A stretch of DNA of 64,000 bases from Gymnogyps californianus. Its lineage: Eukaryota; Chordata; Aves; Accipitriformes; Cathartidae. A model generated the notes under the pieces. That model worked only from the letters and a program-made list of their open reading frames with translations. It had not been told where the DNA came from and searched no databases. Position 1 is the stretch's first letter; each line of letters opens with the position of its first letter. The DNA lies in assembly GCF_018139145.2 (NCBI RefSeq), contig NC_059477.1, positions 27,879,502 to 27,943,501 of the forward strand, read 5' to 3'. The translations under genes and the position numbers were made by a program. This document shows, one piece after another, positions 1-26,900 of the stretch.

Positions 1-13874
<13,874 letters not shown>

Positions 13875-14600
13875 TGTCCTTCATGTGTGCATTTTGTTAA
13901 AACTGTGGATCCATGTACTTGTTTCCATAACTAAAAATATGGAGTTGAAATTTCTGACAGGTCCTTTAAAAGACTTTTTTTATATGCATCTATATAGCCA
14001 CATATTTACTTAGCAATATATATGCTTTCATGGGTGAATGTGAAAGGAAAAAACGAACTAAATCTTACCACAGGAAAGATACTATCCAGTGACTGGATCC
14101 TGGTTATACCTGTCTGGTTTTCAGGGTAATTAATAGAATTTATTTTTATCAGCTGAAGACCCTTTTTCAGAAGAATTCTGGAAAGGTTTTGTAAATTAAG
14201 TTTGTACTGATGTTTGAAATATTATTTATCTGATAATTGTGTCTGCTCAACAAAATACTGTTTTTTAAAATGCTTAAATAAAAATCATTCATTAGGCTGA
14301 ACAAATCCTGATAGGAGCACATTACATAGTATTTTTAAACTGGGAGCTAATTTATACTTAACCTGTCTTAACATTCTAACAGATTGTTTGGAAATATTTT
14401 GAATTTTGAAGACAAGGAGAAAGAGGGACTCTGTCTCCAAAGTAAACTCAAGGAAACCGTTAGTAAATACAAACAAATTCTGTGCTCCATTTTCCTCATT
14501 TTTCTTGCTACTGTTGAGAAGTTGCTGAAATAAAAGCTGTTTCCCTTGTCATTTATATTCTATTTATTAACCATGCAATAAAACCATCGTAACTGCTAAA
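13875..14600 (+). other. ERCC3: ERCC3 3' UTR with three candidate poly(A) signals (end approximate)
   Basis: AATAAA occurs at 14277-14282, 14529-14534 and 14577-14582, all within 710 bp of the stop. This fits a short UTR with alternative ends. Which signal is used cannot be told from sequence alone. Confidence 0.6.
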
Positions 14601-17600
14601 CCATGCAGTGTCACTGCAGAAGTTGTTATTGAATCAGAAAGTGTGTTGACTTGTCATAAGGTGAGTTGGAAGCAGAGGTGTGAAGGAAAGATTCCTGAGT
14701 TTGGGGCGTTTTTCATAACGAAGACTGCAGGACTTTTCTAGAAAATTTGAGGAGAGGTGGGGGTGGTTTGTGGCAGAACAGCATTTTTTAAATAACATCT
14801 GCTTAATATTGTAACAGTTCTGCTACTTGGTATTGTATTATGAAGTGGGTTTTTTGCTGAGAGCTTGTGGAGCTTTAGGAACAACCTATGAAATAACATT
14901 GATCTTGATCTGTTGGTTCAAAATAGGTTAGTATAAATCCTTACCATACTGGAAGGAGTATGTACGGTAGAGCTATCCTGATTATACAACAAACGTGCTT
15001 CAGAAAAATATTGATTCTGTTTCTTATTAGCATAAATTCACAAATTGAGAATATAGAAATATTGGAAGTGTAATTCAGAACACGTGGTGCTTTTTTTCGG
15101 TCTCTGTATCAGAGTCAGGTAATTTTGAAAATGGAACTGATCTGGTTCAGTTTAAACTTCGTTTAGTCTCTGAGCCCTGCCCCATAATGCCTGGTTCTTT
15201 CTCTTGTTCTGAGTCCTCTGCCTCACAAACTGGGACCAGCCATGACAGTGCTGGAGTGGCTTATATGGAAGAGATTAATGTGCAGTATTCTGGTGCTGAT
15301 TTCCTCTCCCCAGTTTTAAAGCATTATTTACTTCTACTAGTACTTTGGACCAGCTCTTGTGGCAACAATTAGTAGAAAAATGGTAATTTAGTATAATGGG
15401 AGGGGTCTGTGACAATGGGATAGCTGAGCAAGTCAGCCAGTGTCCCTCTGCATAATTCTCTCTAACATGCTTTATGAATTGCTTTGGAACTATTCTCCAC
15501 TCGTCATAAACTTTAAAAAAGCCTCCTACTAAATGTGGAAATGGCTTAATAGTAGTACTGATTTTTGTAATTGTGGCACTAGTAGTAGCTGGATTTAGGA
15601 CAGCGCTCTAGTTCTTATGTAGTAAATCTTGGCTATGATGACTAATGATCTTACTCTTCTAAGTACTGGGTCTGTGTGGGATGCAGTACTTTCAGCATCA
15701 AGTAAAGCATAATAATTTTACGAGGTGAGAATGACTCCATGCTTCAGTAATAGTGTGTTGGTATTCAAACTTTAGATTTAATTACTTTGATATGATTACT
15801 GCAGTAATTACTACCTGCTATTACTCCAGACTGTAGCTGCAAGTGGCAGACTGGTATGCATTTATGTACTAAAACCAGTTGCTGCTGCGCATGGTAGCAT
15901 CTGTACTGGAATATGGTCAGTCAATTCTGCTTTCCAGACAGGGGTCGGTCGCTGAGAAACACTGCTGGTTCCTGGGGCTTTTGTTGTAGTGGACCCTCAC
16001 TACTCCTGCAGTCCAGCAGTGCTCAAAGGTGCTCCCGCAGGCCAGCAGTGCTCCTCACCCAACGGCTGCAATAGACTGCTCCAGAATTAGTCTGTAATCC
16101 CAGCCCTCTAGGAAACTGAATTGTCTTGTTCAGTCACAAAACCCAGCACTGCATTTTGTCAGGCGGGTGTCTTGATTTGAAGCAGTACTGTAGACTGCAA
16201 TCGTAACGTTCACCGTGACCAGCCAGCGCGGGGTGGGCTCTCGCTGCCCTGTAGCCTGCATCCAAAGAATCTGGGACCCAGCTCTCTCGGAGCGCATTAA
16301 GGTCCTCACATGCTTTATCAGATGCTCGTGTTGGCCAATGCTTCTCTTGCACAAATGGATAGCGAGATCCCTTGCTAAGTAGACTGTGGAAACAACATGG
16401 CTGAGCGCTCCATGTTTGCCTTGAAAATGGTGCACGTGAGGAAAATCTTGCTTTCTGCTGTATACATAACCTTTCTGAGATGCTGCCTTTATCCGTACGG
16501 GAGTATGCTTGCACAACACTGCGTGTTTCCTAGCAGCAGCAAGCTGCAATACAGTTCATGGATCCAGATGACTTGCAAATGAAGAGTGATAGCTAAATGA
16601 TTACCCAGAAAGGATTTGTTTGCTGTACGGCTCTTGCTGAACTGGGGGCAAAATAACAAAATAACAGGCAAAACTGTGTTTCAGACTGTGAGTGATGGCA
16701 GAGGCAGGTGAACTTTGGGGTAAGTACATTATTTCTTGGAAGCCTGTGGACAGACGAGGTGTGATCTTCTTGGACATAATTCAGGTTTCCTTGCTGAAAT
16801 AAAAGCTTTTACTCTGCTTCCTGGCCACCTCCTTAGTTAGGCTGAATTCCATACTGAGGCAACTTAATCTTCTTGAGGAACTGTAATTTTTTAATAGTTC
16901 TTTTCTTTGTGTTTCTGATAGGCTACAATACTGAAACTTGTGTTTGTGTGCTCTTCATCCTCGTGGCAAACCAGCAAGTGTCTGTCTGTGAAGGGATTAA
17001 TGCTTGAACGATATGGTTATTCATGAAGATGACCACCTAGACTAAAAGGGCACAGTGACATTGGGGTGGCAGTTTCAGCAGCATTACAGCTCAGCAAAGC
17101 ACTAAACTACACCCAGTTTCTGTTGCTCTGGTTCCTTATGCCCTCCTGATGGTCATAATTTTTAGTAGCGCCTTACTTTTTTCTCCTGTGTTTAAAAACT
17201 TGGGACTTCAAGGCAAGTGGTTCTCAGGGTAACTTAATGTGGTACACAATAAGAAGCATAGGATAAGGATCTAAACCTGCTACAGCAAGTCTACAAGTAG
17301 AGCTGAATTCATTTGTTGCAGTCAATTCATGGGGTTTTTGTTAACCACTGAACAGTAAATCATGCACAGTGCTGTCACCACCGGGGATTGGCTAGCTTGC
17401 TCTGATTTACGTATCTTCCTTTTGTACAATATTCAATTAGGATTTTAATTGTTTTCAGATGAAACCAAAGATTGAGAGAAGCGGTTTTCATTTTTCTTTT
17501 AAACTAAAGCTGCTTCAGTAGTGAATTAGCTATAAGCTCTGTTCTCACGTCATAGCCTGTTAAGTTCAAATTTGTCCCTTTTTCAGGAAGAAGCACGGGA

Positions 17601-18215
17601 ATTTAGAAAGCATTTAAAATTCCAAAGAAGTAACTTCACGACTTGAAAAGATCTTTCAGAAGATGGGTTTGAGGACAGTCAGAAAAGGCAAAAATAATGA
17701 CTAACTGTATGGCTTTTTCAGTGAAGAGATGTTTCAAACTACACTGAAAATTTTTGCTTACATTTCTGACATTTCGACACTTTTTCAGCTTTTCTTCCTT
17801 GCAAATGTTCTGAAGAGCCTATCTGTACAGTCTTAGCTGAAGGTGTTACTTGGGCAAAGTTAAATGCCTCCGATCAAATCTTTTACTTCCATAAATTATA
17901 GTTGTAGATGCATTAGCTATTTAAACAGTTATGTAAAACATACAGTACAATATTTATTATACTGTATATCATAAAATAATGTTCCAATAATTACAAGCCA
18001 GATATAACCAAGCCTGTTAAAAAGTGAGAATAATTCTAAGAAAACAGAATTCCTGGTAAGATGATAATGTAACCATTGACTCTGAATACCGCTGTTATTA
18101 GGACACAAAGAAAGCTTCAGCTGAACTTTGTCAGAGTTCATGCAAAGTGGAGGGCAAGTTTAAATTGGATTTAGAAATAGCTAAGTGAAGGTAACAAAGT
18201 ACAATTAATATGACC

Positions 18216-18228
18216 CCACTAGGGGGTG
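18216..18228 (+). promoter_or_regulatory. Possible CTCF core motif
   Basis: CCACTAGGGGGTG matches the CTCF core CCASYAGRKGGCR at all but one position (T for C). It lies in the ERCC3-CYP27C1 intergenic space, in the same orientation as the other two candidate sites in the window. Confidence 0.45.
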
Positions 18229-21200
18229 TAGACTGAGAGAACAGTATGACTGGATTTGGAGACATTATCATCCAAAAATAATATATAATTAAATTATCGA
18301 TAGTCAAGTTTAGTTTATACTGTGATCCCATTACATACCAAAAGTTAACTAAAATTGAAGCACTTCTACTGTGAAGAGGCATGTGGTCCAACTTGTTTGA
18401 AATAACAAAAGTCCAAACTAACTAGTTACATAAAACAATTTTTCAAACTCAACAGACCAACAGGCTAGGACAAACGTCATTGTTTCAATTTAAAGAACTG
18501 TGAGTGTGTTTTCGAGTCAGTGTTAAGACGTCTGATAAATATATGTACTGGAAGATTGTAGAAGTAGGAGAAAATATTTATCTTCCAAGTCACATAAATG
18601 CGTTTTGGTTGGCTACTGCTGATGGTATAACTTCTCCCTTCTTTACGGTTTGGTGGTTTATGTGGATTGGAAGGAGGTTTTAGATCATGGCTACGACACT
18701 CACCATTATTCCTAGGAACTCTGTGGCAATACTACTGGACTTCTGTTACCGGAAACAAGTCTGTGATCATATTTGGGAAGAAAATGGGATCAGGCAATGC
18801 CAATTCCTCCACCGGTTTAGGTTACAGCCTAAACCTTTCACTATGTAAAACCCTCTGCTGTTCTTCCAAGTGTTTGTTGGTCTCTTTCCTTCACTCCTCC
18901 TTTCTCTTTTTCAAGTGTACTCTAGGAAACTGTTATTTCAGCTTCATCTATCTCTTGTAGCATAAATTTTGGGGTTTACTCATAATGTTGATTATTTAAC
19001 GTGCTGCAGTTTGTGAGTTTGACCTCCAACTCAGATTCTGCAGTAGTAAGGATGCTAAGTGTGTCAGTGAAGCAGTAACCTTAGTGGCACATACATACAT
19101 TAATAACTCTAATTCGAAAGTCAGATAGAACCACACAATTATGATCTGGCACAGCAAAGAAAAGCAAATAGTTTAATTACACATTCCATGCTGTGGTAGC
19201 CCATGTATTCATTCACATTCATAAATATTCCCTTCCTGTATTTGGCTATTTAACCACCATACAATTTGGCTATTGTTATCTGGAGTATTCTTTTTCTATA
19301 GTTTACCTAGAAAAACAAACTTGTATCTGCACTGGTGGGTTACTGTAGTATTATTGATAATTATTGTGTAGTAGTGTTGTAATAGTGTACCTGAGCCTGC
19401 ATCTGTTAGTGGCTCTGCGTTTCTCCTCCATCTAACAAACCTCCTAGAAATATCTATTATTTACAAATATTTTTGAACATTAAAACAGGGTTATTTGATA
19501 ACCTATTTTGTGACCCTTTGTGGTGGGCTGACCCTGGCGATACACCCAATACACCCTTCTGTCATCTGTTACTTATGACAAACTACAGTATGTAGGCCTG
19601 TTAGGCCCACTGGTCCTCAGACCTACTACTGGTCCACCACCTGCACTGTGTAAAAATTATGTTTCTGTGGCTGTCAATCCACTCATATCTCCTTTTGTAC
19701 AAGGAAGGCACTTTTTATACAGATTTGCAGAGCAGCATCCTTATTCCCCTTTAAATCCTTCTTCTGTTATATCTAAGAAATTTGACAATTTTCATCATTA
19801 ATGCATTGCTACTTTGTGCTTTCTTCATTTATTTCTTTCTGTTATACTCAGCTGTTGCCTCTAACCTACTCTGGAAATTCTTCAGGATGGAGTGGTTTTG
19901 GTTTTGTTTGTAAAATACTAATAGCAGTTTCTAATAAAAATACAAGATAGTAAGTAGTAATGGAGGTGTCTTATAGGCGCTCCCTAGTTAGGACTCTTCT
20001 TCTCAAATGGCACATACATTCCACCTTTTCTTTAAAACCACAGAGTAAGTATAAAATCTTATTCGCAGTTAATTATGTACTTTGAGGTTTTCCTGTAATT
20101 TTTTTCTTTTTTTACATTAATAAATATTTGCATGTGAATAATGGGAGAAACTGTCTTAGACTTTCAATTATTGAGTGCTATCTTAAAAACCAGCACCAAC
20201 AACAAAGTCTATCCAGACAGCAGAGAGAGCATCAAATTCCTCAGGAGACTTAGCACAATGGATAGCTAGAATTTTTTCCTGAAATTGGCTTTACTGTGAT
20301 TGTATAAGCTGCACATATAAACTTGATAGCTGGTAGTCATAGAATGTTTGACTAACATTAAAGATTTGCTGAGGATTGCCAATGATGAGATCTGAATGTC
20401 TGCAGCTGTTTTACGTGCCGCACCAGGCGAGCTAGTAAATACAGAATATACATAAATGTATACAGGTAGCCGTTACATGAGGATACATTAGTGAGCAAGG
20501 TAACTATTTAAGAACAGCTTGGCAAGGTAGAAATTATGTAATTAATAATCCTCCAGAGACACTACAGATGTGAAGGAGCATAGCTGCCTTGGCTGCAATT
20601 AAAGAAAAGACAGCTCTACTTTATAATATTAAAATCATAACACAGCACTCTCTCTGTCCTGTATTGCTGCCTTGCACATTGTACGCAAGTTCTATGGTTT
20701 AGCATCTCCTGAAGTGAATGGCATATGGATGATTAGTGCTGCCTTCAGCTCCCTGTTTTACTGAAATTGCATATTCTCTGAGTGTTTACCTGTTTATTTT
20801 AAATGAGATCTGTGTTTCAGACCATTTTAGTGCAAACAAACAAACAAAAATCTAACAATAAGTAAACTGCCTAGAAGACTGAGTGAAAGTGGGGTTATAC
20901 AACACAGTTCCTATGCTGGGACTACTGCCACCTCCAGAAATTCCTCAGAGGGAAAACAGGTACTGTTCTGGTGAAGTACTTACAAGGCAAAACTTCTGAA
21001 ACTCTTTTTCAAGTAGCTTGGCTAGAAACTATCCTACAATGATTTTCATGGAAAAGAGGTAATGGTGGGAAAAGAGTGAATGTCCAAATATAGAATTAAC
21101 TGCAAAAATGTACAACCAGAGAAAGCTACTGCCAGTTGCAAAACTGTAGCCTTTACAGCATAATGTATCTGAGTTTATCTCACTAGTACATTAATAGAAG

Positions 21201-21949
21201 CAGATGCAGATGCTTTACACTATCTGAATGGTGTATGACTTCAAAATAATAAAAAAAATACCTACCATACAGATAGCTGTGAGCAGCAGTTTTTAGGAAG
21301 GGTGCATATTTTCCATCCCTCAATCTAGAAATTACAATATTAATATAATTTTTAAAGCTGGAAGACCACTGCATAAATTTGAAAAAAAAAAATTCATTTT
21401 CAAAGTATTAGTAGTGAGATTAAGAACTTCTTTAATTCTGATATAACCTTTAATATGTATAGCTAAGGGATTATACCGGTGTTCATTACAAAGTGAATTC
21501 CTATTCTTTCCATTCTATTTGTTGACTTACAATCTACGGACATCTGTTGTTCGATACCTTTAAATTTTTGTGGTTATTGTTCATAGAATATGGCAAATGT
21601 AATTTAGATAGTGCGGATAATTTAGTTTAGATTGTTCTTTGCATATGCTGGGACTTGTGTCCATCTTTCCTGTCAAATAAATAAATGTTCTGTTTTTAAA
21701 TCCTCCTGCAGACATCTCATAGTGCACCTACTTGCTCTGGGAGATGCTCCTTGTTGTTCTTGTCCTCCACTGTCCCTAAGGGAGACATGGAATTAGCCTT
21801 TCATTTACTTACGATGATAAACTTGTTCTGAATTTCACACTCACCAGCTGGTTTTAATATTTTTCCCCATAAGTATTTATTTTATGAGTAACTGTGTCTC
21901 TCAAAGCATCTTTAGGTAAATATTAAAGAAATAATGTAGCTACACCATG

Positions 21950-22400
21950 TAGAACTGTAGGAGGAGAAGGGAAACTCCAGAGGTAACCTAGACCATGTAT
22001 ACCCAGATGTGCCTGACAGATGTTTCTCAAACTTGTTCTTACAAAGTTCAGTGATAGCAATTACATAACCTCCTGAGATACCTCGGCTGTCTGAAATATC
22101 TGAGATATCCCAAAAATATCTGAGATAGCAAGGCTACCTGAAAATCTAACCAAGAAATCTGTAGCTGCAAATAAGCCCATTATTTTCTGTCTTCTCTCTC
22201 TGACATGCATCTTTTTTAACAAAAGATGTACACATCTGTAGGCTGTTGTCATGCTCCTGGTAGTCATCTTTCCTAGATGAAATAATTCTCTCAACATCCT
22301 CCCTATGTAATTTTAAAAAAACTTCTAGTATTTTCTGTTGCTGTTCTCTGGACCCTTTCAAGTATGATGAAGCCCATTTTAAGGACACTGTTTTAGCTTA
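21950..22400 (-). repeat. CR1 LINE fragment (old)
   Basis: Read on the + strand, several blocks in order match the reverse complement of amniote CR1. They are the ACTGTAGGAGGAGAAGGGAA segment, the CAGATGTTTCTCAAACTTGT segment, AAGCCCATTATTTTCTGTC, and GTTGCTGTTCTCTGGACCC at about 22340. The LINE is on the minus strand, with its 3' end at the left. It is heavily mutated, with small deletions and no coding capacity. The ends are approximate. Confidence 0.75.
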
Positions 22401-23614
22401 AACCAATATGTACTTTATAGATTTTAAGACTGTTTACCATCTGCCTTTTATTCCTGTAATGTTTACTGCTGTATCTTCAAAGACTGATGCACATGTCTAG
22501 CTTCAGAGGTAGATTTATTTCAGTGGAGTTATCAGTGGTAAAATTAAGCATGTACACAAATCTTAATCAGATTGCAGCCTCAAAAATATAAATGTAGAAA
22601 AAGAAACAGAAGGAAAACAAAGGCAAATAACTTTGAAGCTCACTAGACTTACTTTTCCAGCAGTTTATTCATAACTAAGTTCTGGAAATGTGGATCTTCC
22701 TTGAGACTTTCCTCTGTCCTCAAGTTTTACATGAGCTTCTGATTCAGTTATAACCAAAGTGGTTTCTTCCACGTAATTTCTGAAACTAATCAACATTTTA
22801 CAGATTATTACTAACACCTTCAGAATTATACAGAAATGCATATGAAGCAGCACAAACACTTGAAACTGTGCAAAACAAACTGATATACAGGTTGGAGCTC
22901 AAGTTCTCTGTGTGTGATTATAGATCTATGCAGCTGAACTGAGCAAAAACTGTGGTAGAATGCTACGCAGTTACAGGGCACTGGTTATTTTCTACAAAAG
23001 TTGACAGAAGCTGCTTATGGAGTATATCCTGTCCAAAAGATAAATCACTCTGCAATACAAATAACATCCCTGGATATTGTAATTTACAGGAACTGTTTGT
23101 AAGGTTACTGTGTAAAACCATTGCTATTTGTATATGGATGCAGAAAAGTTTTCCATGTATGTTACAGGGTGATGAATGGTACTAAGAGAACTTCTCGCAG
23201 AAAATACAGTATTTTCTAACATATGGGAATGAATTAATGCCACAGAAAAAATAGCCCTAAACCCACCTTTTTAATGAAGGAGAAAGATGGGATAATCCTT
23301 ATGTGAGCTTTTTGCCAAACCAATGAGGGAAACAGGGAAAAACTAAACTTTGGCTGCATGCTTAATGGGTAAATTTATCTGATTTGAATTATACAAAATA
23401 ATAGGTTCGTTCTATTCAAGTCTCATCCCAGACCCACCCCCCTTTTCCAGCCCTAGGGGAGGGAGCGTTAAATAATGGTCTGTGTAAACTGATGCTCATG
23501 CAGTAAGAGTTTGGAGAAGTGCTGCTTGTACAAGTTAAAGCAGGCAGTGAAGAAAGAACAACCAAATAAAAAGCAGCTGCAGGAGCAAAGTGGACCTTTC
23601 TGAAATTAAAAGAC

Positions 23615-23953
23615 ATGTCTGTCTTCACGAGAGTTTTGACAATGAAATGCAAGCAGACGCTTGAATCTGAGAGAACTTACTTTTATCATGCGATTTTTGT
23701 CAGCAGGTTTCACCAACTGCCCAAACTTTCCAGCAGCCAGTCTCTGGAGGTACAGAATAACTCACCAGCAGCGGCAGAGAACAAAGGCGAGGAGATGGTG
23801 GCAGATTCAGGGCGCGCAGGGGAGCTGCTGAAGCCCACCCCGCACCAGCTTGGCAGGGTGAAGAGCCTGCAAGAAATGCCTGGACCCAACACCCTCTACA
23901 ATCTCTACGAGTTCTTCTGGAAGGACGGCTTCGGCCGCATTCATGAAATCCAG
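23615..23953 (+). CDS. CYP27C1: CYP27C1 exon 1 (targeting peptide and P450 N-terminus)
   Basis: It has 113 codons from ATG 23615 (G at -3) to the donor GTACAG at 23954. An in-frame TAA at 23567-23569, with no ATG between it and 23615, fixes the start. A second in-frame ATG lies at 23642. The first 80 residues are basic and poorly conserved, as expected for a mitochondrial presequence. From [14 protein letters not shown] the match to other CYP27C1 proteins is clear. Confidence 0.9.
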
Positions 23954-26900
23954 GTACAGCTTACTCGGCTATTTAATGTTTTATTCACGCCAGGATTACT
24001 TAAAACTTTCCTTTTCTGCCCTCACAAAACATTGCTTAATCACCGGGTTACCAGCACCGCAGCTAGTCACCGCCGCACCGCGTTCCCGCTGTTACGAAAG
24101 AGTCGGGATTCAGAGGATCCCCCCCCTCAACCTCCGTCTCCCGCAGCGCTTGGAGGTTTTAGCATTTTTGTTTCGGTGAGGAGCCTACGAGTACGTGGCT
24201 TGCGAGCCCTGCCGACCCCCTGCTCCCGGGTTCCCTCCTTTCCCTCGTACGTGGGGTGACTGCCTCGCCGGCACCCCCAGTCTTTCAGCTCTCCCCTTTT
24301 TCATCTTTATGCGTATTTTGAACTTTTAGGTAGGTGCCTTGGACTAAAAAAACCCAACCAACCGAACAAAAAAACCCATCTTTTTGAACTGGGTTGTTCC
24401 ACAAACTCGCAGAGGGCTTGTTTTTGGCGGGCGGAGCTGGGAAATGTGGGCTTTCCTCGAATCTCGGACGGCAGCACCCACCCTGAAGGTGAGGCCGTGC
24501 CGGCACCCTGGGCTGTTTCCACCCGGGACCGCCTCAGTCATGCTGCGGCTTGCGGCTGAGGCGCTACCGCCAGGGCGCTGCGCGGTGGACTCCCGCCGCT
24601 TTCCTTCCTTCAGCTCAGCCCGGCGCTCCCCCGCTGGGGCCAGAGACCATTTTGTCTCTCCAACCCTCACTTCTACCCTGGCCTCCCCTTACATAAATAT
24701 ACTTCGCATATATAGGTCCCCTGAGGGGGCGGTAGATGCGCCTGGCCCCGCTGCCGTCAGCGCTGGCCGGCCCACGGCTGCCGCCCCCCCTCCCCTCAGC
24801 AGGAGGCGGGCGGTTTGAAACCTTCCCGGGGGGGGGACGGGGACGGGACGGGGGGGCAACGGTGGCGGCTGGCGCTGCCCGCCGCCCGCCCGCCGGCTCT
24901 GCCGCCCCCTCCCCTGGCGGCCCCATTGGCTCGCGGGCGGGCGGTGCGGCGAGGGGGAGGGGAGGCGGGTGGCGGGAAGCGGGGCCTGATGGCGGAGGGA
25001 GCTTGATGGCGGGGTGAGAGGAGGGAGGGCGGGCGGAGAGCGGCTCCTGTCACCTGGCGTATGGCAGCTCTGGAGTACGCGGTGGGGCGGGAGAGGGGAA
25101 AACAGCTCTGAACCCGGGTGGGGGTTGAGAACTGTCCTCTGTGGTCTGGGCACCTCCACTTCTGTGGTGGCCCGCTGGCCGCGGCGTGTCCCCTTCCTCA
25201 GGCGCAGCCGGTGGAGGCGGGTGAAGTACGGTTATCCGTGCTTGGGACAGCAGGAGTTGGGTGAACGAGTGTCCTTCCTCTGTACAGCGTTTCTTGGATG
25301 TTGGCATGGGCAACTGTCTTACTGTAAGGCTGTCTCTATCCAAAGATGAATTTGGTTGGTTGGTTGGCCAAACATGTGGGTTTCATTCCTAAAAAGTCAC
25401 AGTGCATCTCCCGGGGCCCCTTCCCCACGTGGTGCGAATGATTCTAAAGTGAGCACTTGTGTTTGAGGCAGTAAAGCAGTGGTTTTCACCCTTTTGCAGT
25501 TGTGGATCCATAACACTTTCCACTGGCACTGCAGATCTCTTTGGGAATACCTCAAGTATGGCATTTATTTTGCTTTTCTTAGTGACCTTTCCCAGATCCC
25601 TAGGAAGAGATTCACAGACAACCCCAAGAGGTTCACTGCCTGAAAATCACTGAAATTAAAAAAAAAAAAGAGGGAAGTAAAAACAGAAAAGGGAAACCAA
25701 AGAGAACAGGACAGAACTTTAAATGGTTTGAGGCTCAAAACTCGAAAGTTAGGATTTACAAAGGGCCTAAAAACACCAGAAAGAGTCAGGAAACAGAAAA
25801 AAAAAGTAATCACATAAGTTGCTTGGTTTTGTCTGGCTTTGTTGTATTTACCATTTAGATTTCTAAAAAGAAGTGTTAGGCTCCTCAGTGTATGCCGTGT
25901 TTGATGGCAGCCAAACTGGATTGCTAATGATGAATTGCTCAACTTAATTGCTTGCTAACCAAGACACATGAAGATGAAACTTCATGATAGCTAAAGCTTT
26001 TTGTTGCATTATATTTCTTTTTTTCTCTACCTCTGTGGTGGTGTACAGAATTTGAGAGGCACTCACCATAGTCTCATAACACTAAAAAAAATACTGCCAT
26101 TGAATTCAAGTTCTTTCACTGTCAAAACAGTGAAAATTATTAAAAATATTAGAAGGAATATAAGACAACCTAAATAGTATATGCTTTTCATTATCACTAG
26201 CTGATAGGGATATTTTCTTCTTTAATGAATGTTATTCATAGAAAGGAAAGAGGGAGGAAGGATAAGGAGGAGTTGTAATATGATACTAGTTTTTATTCTG
26301 TTTAGAGTCTCAAAACTCACTTTAAAAGTCATGGATGCCTGTTTGCATACACGCTGGATGCAAGTAGGCATTAACTGGATTAATAACAGTCTGTTAAATT
26401 TAACAATACAGTGAACATCAGGAATGAATTAATCTGAAACCCTTTGGTAACCAGCACAGCTACTTAAACGATGTCCTTCGGCGCACACAAATATTTGTAC
26501 GCTATATGCAGAAGGGGTGGGGAAGCTGAGCGCTTTTTCACAAAGGAGGTTCTGTTCTCAGTAACATGATTCCAGTTAGTCCTGGCCAAAGCAGTAATGC
26601 CTACAGCAATTATGACAAAGGGAAAGTATTTTTAATTTGATGAGGTTAGCTCTCTTTTGTCTCATCAGTGCTATGCAAGTATAAAGGAAAGAAAGGTGAG
26701 GGGGGAGGGTTAGGATGCTGGCAGTTTGAATTTATGATGTGTGAAAGAATGTCTGGTGTGAGAGTGGTATGTGAGACATTAAAAAGTAATATTTTTAAGG
26801 TTTGGAACAAGGGAAAGAAAACCTATGTTGTGACAGAAAATATGGAAGAGAAATTCCGGGCATTTCTTTAAACATGAAGTTGATACACTGAACATCATTC

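Larger units (their letters stand above)
14601..23614. other. ERCC3-CYP27C1 intergenic region
   Basis: About 9 kb with no identifiable gene. It holds a CpG-richer segment at 15950-16550, a good CTCF-like motif at 18216, a doubtful LTR-like sequence near 19518, an old CR1 fragment at 21950-22400 and scattered A/T runs. The rest is anonymous AT-rich sequence. Confidence 0.65.

Noticed and set aside
19518..19640. Sequence GTGGTGGGCTGACCCTGGC resembling the start of a known avian LTR
   Set aside because: Only about 20 bases look similar and what follows does not. No end or target duplication was found, so it is left as a possible LTR scrap.
24384..25349. Many overlapping long open frames in the CpG island
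   Set aside because: GC-rich sequence lacks stop codons by chance. The predicted proteins are low-complexity Pro/Arg/Gly and match nothing I know.
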